Positions 5,309-8,286 of a stretch of DNA of 8,286 bases are shown piece by piece. The stretch comes from UBA11704 sp964491805 (GTDB taxonomy: Bacteria > Patescibacteriota > Minisyncoccia > Phycocordibacterales > UBA5272): positions 1-8,286 of the forward strand of contig CAZBGU010000026.1 in the NCBI GenBank assembly GCA_964491805.1. Reading direction: 5' to 3'. The translations under genes and the position numbers were made by a program. A model generated the notes under the pieces. The model worked only from the letters and a program-made list of their open reading frames with translations, made no database searches and had not been told where the DNA came from. The first letter of the stretch is position 1. Every line of letters begins with the position of its first letter.

Positions 5309-7105
5309 ATGGAAATCAGAAACTTTTCAATCATTGCGCATATTGATCACGGAAAGTCTACACTTGCAGATAGACTTCTTGAAGTTACTTCAACGGTTGA
5401 TAAACGTCATATGAAAGAGCAGGTTCTTGACTCGATGGAACTTGAGCGTGAGCGTGGTATTACAATCAAGATGACGCCGGTGCGCATGAACTGGAAGAGT
5501 AAAGACGGTAAGGATTATATTCTGAACCTCATCGATACACCGGGACATATCGACTTTTCATATGAAGTATCTCGATCACTTCGTGCAGTAGAAGGAACAC
5601 TTCTTCTTGTTGACTCAACACAAGGTGTACAGGCGCAGACACTTACAACTCTTGAGATGGCGAAGGAGACAGGACTCACTATTATCCCCGTGCTCACTAA
5701 GATCGATAGTCCGCTTGCGCGACCTGATGAAGTTAAGGAAGAAATTGTTGAGCTGCTTCACTGTGATGAAGATGAGATATTGGCGGTGTCAGGAAAAACA
5801 GGTGAAGGTGTGAAGGAGTTAATTGAAGAAATTATAACAAGAGTACCAAAGCCGGTGAGTGAATTTGGTGATTCGAAGTCATCACAAGCCCGTGCCCTTA
5901 TCTTTGATTTCGAATATAGCAACCATATGGGTGTTATTCTCTATACACGCGTTCTTGATGGTAGTGTTAAGGCGGGGGATACACTTCTTTTTGTGCAGTC
6001 AAATCACAAGTTTATCGTTCGTGAAGTTGGAAGATTTTCTCCAGAGAAACATGAATGTGGAAGTATAGAAGCGGGTGAGATTGGTTACATTGTGACAGGC
6101 ATCAAGGAGCCTGGCATCGCTCGAGTTGGAGATACAGTAACAACACAGTCACGGCCACTTCCAGCATTTCCTGGATATGCTGAGCCTGTGCCGATTGTCT
6201 TTGCCTCTATCTACCCTGAATCTCAAGATGAATTCGATGATCTTCGTAGTTCTCTTTCTAAGTTAAAGTTGTCCGACTCGTCACTTACCTTTGAAGAAGA
6301 ATCTTCTGGTGCGCTAGGACGTGGTTTTCGTTGCGGCTTTCTCGGTATGCTTCACTTGGAAATTGTAACTGAGCGTCTTCGTCGCGAATTCGATCAGGAA
6401 CTTGTAGTAACGACGCCATCTATCACTTATGAAGTTACACTTAAGAATGGTGAGAAAGAAATGGTCTATACACCAATACACTTCCCCGACCATGGTATGT
6501 ATCTCTCTGTTCGCGAGCCGTGGATTTTGCTTACTATTATTGTGCCACACGACTATGTGAGCCCACTTATGCAACTCTTCCCACCACATGAAGCAGAAGT
6601 GATGGATCTTCTTGATTGGGGCCATAACCGTGTGAAGATAACACTTCATATGCCACTTCGTGAGCTTATGCGTAATTTCTTTAACGAAGTAAAGTCTGCG
6701 TCCAGTGGTTATGCTTCTATTGTGTATGAGCCAAGTGATATGAAGGATGCTCATGTGACGAGACTTGATGTGTATGTAGCAGAAGAGCGAGTCGCAGCAT
6801 TTTCTCGTGTAATTCCTGAGCACAGAACTCGAGAGGAAAGTGAAGAGGTTGTTGAAAAGCTTGAGAAGATTCTTCCTCGAGAACTCTTCCGTGTGAAAAT
6901 ACAGGCGTATGTTCATGGTCGTATTATTGCCTCTCGCTCAATCGCACCAATGAAAAAGGATGTTACCGGGTATCTCTACGGCGGTGATATTACCAGAAAG
7001 ATGAAACTCCGCGAGAAGCAGAAGCGTGGAAAGGAAAGAATGGAACGTGATGGCAAGGTTCATATATCTCACGATACATTCCTTAACATGATGAAGCCGG
7101 AGTAG
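5309..7105 (+). CDS. lepA: Elongation factor 4 (LepA)
   Basis: This encodes 598-aa LepA/EF4, a translational GTPase that binds ribosomes; roles in back-translocation, initiation and 30S maturation have been proposed for the family. Motifs: AHIDHGKS at 10-17, RGITIK at 49-54 and DTPGH at 76-80, whose His80 is the catalytic His of this superfamily. The G4 motif reads TKID (130-133) where LepA normally has NKID, and G5 reads SGKTGEG where SAKTGEG is usual. The family-specific C-terminal domain is intact: YGGDITRKMKLREKQKRGKE at about 556-575, then a tail ending HDTFLNMMKPE. The length equals the usual 595-600 aa, and the start matches the family N-terminus. It has an AGGAAAG ribosome-binding site and ends in tandem stops TAG-TGA, followed by a terminator. 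Identification is secure; the effect of Thr130 is unknown. Confidence 0.97.
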   Translation: MEIRNFSIIAHIDHGKSTLADRLLEVTSTVDKRHMKEQVLDSMELERERGITIKMTPVRMNWKSKDGKDYILNLIDTPGHIDFSYEVSRSLRAVEGTLLLVDSTQGVQAQTLTTLEMAKETGLTIIPVLTKIDSPLARPDEVKEEIVELLHCDEDEILAVSGKTGEGVKELIEEIITRVPKPVSEFGDSKSSQARALIFDFEYSNHMGVILYTRVLDGSVKAGDTLLFVQSNHKFIVREVGRFSPEKHECGSIEAGEIGYIVTGIKEPGIARVGDTVTTQSRPLPAFPGYAEPVPIVFASIYPESQDEFDDLRSSLSKLKLSDSSLTFEEESSGALGRGFRCGFLGMLHLEIVTERLRREFDQELVVTTPSITYEVTLKNGEKEMVYTPIHFPDHGMYLSVREPWILLTIIVPHDYVSPLMQLFPPHEAEVMDLLDWGHNRVKITLHMPLRELMRNFFNEVKSASSGYASIVYEPSDMKDAHVTRLDVYVAEERVAAFSRVIPEHRTREESEEVVEKLEKILPRELFRVKIQAYVHGRIIASRSIAPMKKDVTGYLYGGDITRKMKLREKQKRGKERMERDGKVHISHDTFLNMMKPE

Positions 7106-7130
7106 TGATGGTTATTTTGTAACGAGAATA

Positions 7131-7166
7131 CATCAAAGCAGCACCATATAGGTGCTGCTTTTGATG
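7131..7166 (+). terminator. Terminator after lepA, possibly bidirectional
   Basis: The stem AAAGCAGCACC (7135-7145) / GGTGCTGCTTT (7151-7161) with loop ATATA continues outward as CATC / GATG after one bulged T. The T-run lies in the 3' arm. It lies between lepA and the convergent 36-codon ORF on the minus strand, so it may serve both. Confidence 0.8.
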
Positions 7167-7191
7167 CATCCCTGTTCTAATTGTACGTTTT

Positions 7192-7302
7192 TTAACTAAA
7201 GAGGGGAATCAATAGGAATCCAACCATGCCAATCATTGAGATAATAGAAATTACCATCCAGATTCGCTGCACTGTTTTTCTATTTTTAGCGTTAAATATC
7301 AT
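7192..7302 (-). CDS. Small single-span membrane protein, 36 aa
   Basis: A complete ATG-to-TAA frame of 36 codons fills the gap between lepA and the FtsB-like gene on the minus strand. The N-terminal 13 residues are polar and basic (MIFNAKNRKTVQR). They are followed by one hydrophobic segment, roughly residues 14-35, containing WMVISIISMIGMVGFLLIP, and a final Ser. This is the composition expected of a real micro-protein with its N-terminus inside and one membrane span. It has its own position between a terminator at its 3' side and an AT-rich region shared with the divergent ftsB-like promoter. No clear Shine-Dalgarno sequence is seen; TACTAT or TAACAT close upstream may be a -10. No named family can be assigned. 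Chance translation of AT-rich sequence is the alternative. Confidence 0.6.
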   Translation of the reverse strand: MIFNAKNRKTVQRIWMVISIISMIGMVGFLLIPLFS

Positions 7303-7352
7303 ATGTATAGTATGTTATGAATAAATCTCTTTTATGAGACCATGGTAAACTA

Positions 7353-7358
7353 TATACT
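7353..7358 (+). promoter_or_regulatory. Candidate -10 box of the ftsB-like gene
   Basis: TATACT (5 of 6 to consensus) lies nine bases before the ATG at 7368, so transcription would start within about three bases of the start codon. The -35 is weak (TTTATG, 7331-7336, spacer 16). No Shine-Dalgarno sequence is visible. Confidence 0.4.
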
Positions 7359-7367
7359 AGCAAAGCT

Positions 7368-7769
7368 ATGCGAGAATATCAACAAAAACACATGATTCGG
7401 ACGCTTGTGTATTCTAAGGTGACGCTTGTTGTCTTATTTCTTCTTATTGTACTCCTTCTTCGATCTATTATGGAGTTAAAAGATAAACAAGTCGAAGTCT
7501 CAAAGTTAAGAGACGATTCAATAAAGGAGAGGGATGAACTGCAAAAAAAAGTTGATGTTGCTCGTAAGCAGACGGAAGATATTGAAACCCCTCGTGGTTT
7601 TGAATCGTATATACGCACCACATATCCTGTTGTCAAAAAAGGGGAAGGGGTCATTGTAATTTATGATGATGACAAGGTCCCGGTAAGTGCGGTGCGAAGA
7701 GATATTACCGTATGGGAACGTTTAAGTATCTGGTGGAAAGACGTTTTTAAACAAAAAGAGAATAACTAG
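7368..7769 (+). CDS. FtsB/DivIC-like septum formation protein
   Basis: This is a 133-aa bitopic membrane protein with the layout of FtsB/DivIC. It has a short basic N-tail (1-14), a membrane span at about 15-33, a charged coiled-coil-prone region at about 35-72 (heptad-like, rich in Glu, Lys and Leu), then ETPRGFESYIRTTYPVVKKG (73-92), which resembles the segment after the coiled coil in DivIC-type proteins. The C-terminus ends with a Trp-containing amphipathic stretch (WERLSIWWKDVF, 116-127). FtsB-type proteins bridge FtsL and FtsQ in the divisome and help activate septal peptidoglycan synthesis, consistent with murJ nearby. Family-level assignment rests on architecture more than on strict sequence, so I give no symbol. 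The ATG at 7368 sits nine bases after TATACT; an internal Met9 is possible but less well placed. The gene ends in TAG-TGA, 45 bases before the glutaredoxin start. Confidence 0.78.
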   Translation: MREYQQKHMIRTLVYSKVTLVVLFLLIVLLLRSIMELKDKQVEVSKLRDDSIKERDELQKKVDVARKQTEDIETPRGFESYIRTTYPVVKKGEGVIVIYDDDKVPVSAVRRDITVWERLSIWWKDVFKQKENN

Positions 7770-7777
7770 TGAGGTGT

Positions 7778-7805
7778 TTGTTTCTTTTTTGTAATTTTGT
7801 ATACT
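7778..7805 (+). promoter_or_regulatory. Promoter of the glutaredoxin-like gene
   Basis: TTGTTT (7778-7783) and TATACT (7800-7805) are 16 bases apart. The ATG at 7815 lies nine bases after the -10, the same spacing and same hexamer as for the ftsB-like gene. This placement supports 7815 over the upstream TTG at 7797, which lies before and within the -10 region. Confidence 0.5.
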
Positions 7806-7814
7806 CTAAACTAT

Positions 7815-8069
7815 ATGGATACACAAACAACAAAAAAAGTAGAAATTTTTAGTACACCAACATGTCATTTTTGTCACCTTGCAAAGGATTGGCTTACTTC
7901 TAAAAATATTCCTTTTGAAGATTATAACGTTGCCGAAAATCTTGAGAAAAGAAAAGAAATGGTGGAAATGACCGGTCAGCTCGGTGTTCCGGTTATTAGA
8001 ATTGGGGAAGATGTGATGATTGGTTTTAATCAGGCACAGATGGCAAAGATACTAGGGATAGCAGAATAA
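7815..8069 (+). CDS. Glutaredoxin/NrdH-like thiol oxidoreductase
   Basis: This is an 84-aa single-domain thioredoxin-fold protein of the glutaredoxin family. The redox motif is CHFC (Cys17-Cys20), in the context FSTPTCHFCHLAKDWL (12-27). The cis-proline loop is GVPVI (57-61) and GFNQ (70-73) precedes the last helix. Such proteins reduce disulfides or glutathionylated substrates, or as NrdH act as electron donors to ribonucleotide reductase; the partner cannot be told from this window. The protein is cytoplasmic, as no signal peptide is seen. The frame is also open to a TTG at 7797, but the ATG at 7815 gives a family-length N-terminus and sits correctly after the promoter. A 16-bp terminator hairpin follows. 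Confidence 0.92.
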   Translation: MDTQTTKKVEIFSTPTCHFCHLAKDWLTSKNIPFEDYNVAENLEKRKEMVEMTGQLGVPVIRIGEDVMIGFNQAQMAKILGIAE

Positions 8070-8084
8070 TGGTGATCTTTTTGT

Positions 8085-8120
8085 AAACAACAAACCGCAT
8101 CTTCATGCGGTTTGTTGTTT
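8085..8120 (+). terminator. Terminator after the glutaredoxin-like gene
   Basis: A perfect 16-bp stem (8085-8100 with 8105-8120) closes a CTTC loop. The GC-rich core is ACCGCAT / ATGCGGT, followed on the 3' side by TTGTTGTTT, which serves as an interrupted U-tract. The stem is symmetric enough to work in both directions. It separates the glutaredoxin message from tRNA-Arg. Confidence 0.8.
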
Positions 8121-8121
8121 G

Positions 8122-8130
8122 TGGTAGTAT
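8122..8130 (+). promoter_or_regulatory. Extended -10 promoter of tRNA-Arg
   Basis: TGG-TAGTAT is an extended -10 element (TGn plus 4 of 6 to TATAAT). The expected start near 8137 is just two bases before the mature tRNA. No good -35 is available because that region falls in the preceding terminator hairpin, which fits extended -10 use. Confidence 0.4.
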
Positions 8131-8138
8131 GGTACTAC

Positions 8139-8210
8139 GCCCTCGTAGTTAAATGGATATAACTGCTCCGTCCTAAGGAGTTATTGTAGGTTCGATTCCC
8201 GCCGAGGGCA
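8139..8210 (+). tRNA. tRNA-Arg (anticodon CCU)
   Basis: The 72-base cloverleaf is complete. The acceptor stem pairs GCCCTCG (8139-8145) with CGAGGGC (8203-8209), with A8210 as discriminator. The D-stem is GTTA/TAAC with GG in the loop. The anticodon stem pairs GCTCC with GGAGT around loop GTCCTAA, giving anticodon CCT at 8172-8174, which reads AGG. The T-loop TTCGATT is standard. The D-arm is the same as that of E. coli tRNA-Arg(CCU), as I recall it. CCA is not encoded (CAG follows), so a CCA-adding enzyme is needed. Oddities are a G at position 32 and a T-stem GTAGG/CCCGC with an A-C mismatch beside a U-G pair. Its 3' end is part of a long inverted repeat. Confidence 0.95.
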
Positions 8211-8265
8211 CAGAATACAAAAAAGGACATCATTTGATGTCGTTTTTTGTATTCTGTGCTCTCGG
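8202..8265 (+). terminator. 64-base inverted repeat overlapping the tRNA 3' end
   Basis: Two 30-base arms (8202-8231 and 8236-8265) around loop ATTT pair with 28 Watson-Crick pairs, one G-U and one G-G mismatch. The inner part, A6-G-GACATC / GATGTC-G-T6, has the form of a bidirectional intrinsic terminator. The outer part is unusual: 8249-8265 is a near-perfect inverted copy (one base different) of 8202-8218, covering the tRNA acceptor 3' strand, discriminator and eight trailer bases. Termination is the likely function of the core; the outer arms are not explained by it. Confidence 0.75.
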
Positions 8266-8268
8266 AGA

Positions 8269-8286
8269 AAAGCGCCTGCGCGCTTT
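8269..8286 (+). other. Short GC-rich hairpin at the window edge
   Basis: AAAGCGC (8269-8275) and GCGCTTT (8280-8286) pair perfectly around CTGC. It may be a second terminator cut by the window edge, since a following T-run would lie outside. A minus-strand frame with a basic C-terminal tail also runs through here, so the reading is uncertain. Confidence 0.35.

Noticed and set aside
7797..7814. TTG start for the glutaredoxin-like gene
   Set aside because: It would place the start upstream of and across the -10 TATACT; the ATG at 7815 gives the normal family N-terminus.
8202..8265. Attachment site of an integrated element at the tRNA 3' end
   Set aside because: Integrase att sites are direct repeats; here the tRNA end is repeated in inverted orientation within 64 bases, and no integrase is present.
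8230..8286. Possible C-terminus of a minus-strand gene with a basic tail, TGA at 8232-8230
   Set aside because: Only 18 codons are visible, within two hairpins; another minus-strand frame is also open there, so no coding claim can be supported from this window.
1..8286. CRISPR array, insertion sequence, toxin-antitoxin or defence genes
   Set aside because: No regularly spaced repeats, transposase or other such genes were seen; all larger frames are assigned to other families.

Overview
The window looks like ordinary chromosome from a bacterium with a small, compact genome, most likely Candidatus Patescibacteria (CPR), Parcubacteria-like. That placement is an inference from gene content and style and was not tested with a marker tree. 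Supporting signs are single genes with their own promoters and terminators, several start codons just downstream of a -10-like box with no Shine-Dalgarno sequence, a tRNA without encoded CCA, a shortened MurJ, and a membrane-tethered DUF192 protein beside a lone TraX-like protein. All stops read normally under code 11; nothing suggests UGA recoding.

Layout, left to right. Positions 37-1824 encode TypA/BipA, a ribosome-binding GTPase. The gap 1825-1962 holds a compound stem-loop and a perfect 18-bp palindrome lying exactly between the -35 and -10 of the next gene. A membrane-anchored DUF192 protein (1963-2514) converges on a TraX-like multispanning protein (2536-3231, minus strand). A 100-base divergent promoter region then separates traX from rnpB, the RNase P RNA (3332-3801), which ends in a strong terminator. 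murJ (lipid II flippase family, 3953-5224) is followed by lepA (elongation factor 4, 5309-7105). After the lepA terminator there is a 36-codon membrane-protein ORF on the minus strand (7192-7302), then an FtsB/DivIC-like division protein (7368-7769), a glutaredoxin-like protein (7815-8069) and tRNA-Arg(CCU) (8139-8210). The 3' end of the tRNA lies inside a 64-base near-perfect inverted repeat.

The genes fall into three themes: translation and RNA maturation (typA, lepA, rnpB, tRNA-Arg), cell-wall and septum assembly (murJ, ftsB-like), and small accessory functions (DUF192, TraX-like, glutaredoxin, the micro-ORF). I see no mobile element, CRISPR array, phage gene or obvious new multi-gene system. 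The unusual signals are mostly at RNA and promoter level: the promoter-spacer palindrome, the tRNA-overlapping hairpin, leaderless-type starts, an RNase P RNA that seems to lack the CCA-binding GGU motif next to a tRNA without CCA, and the unlisted 36-aa membrane protein.
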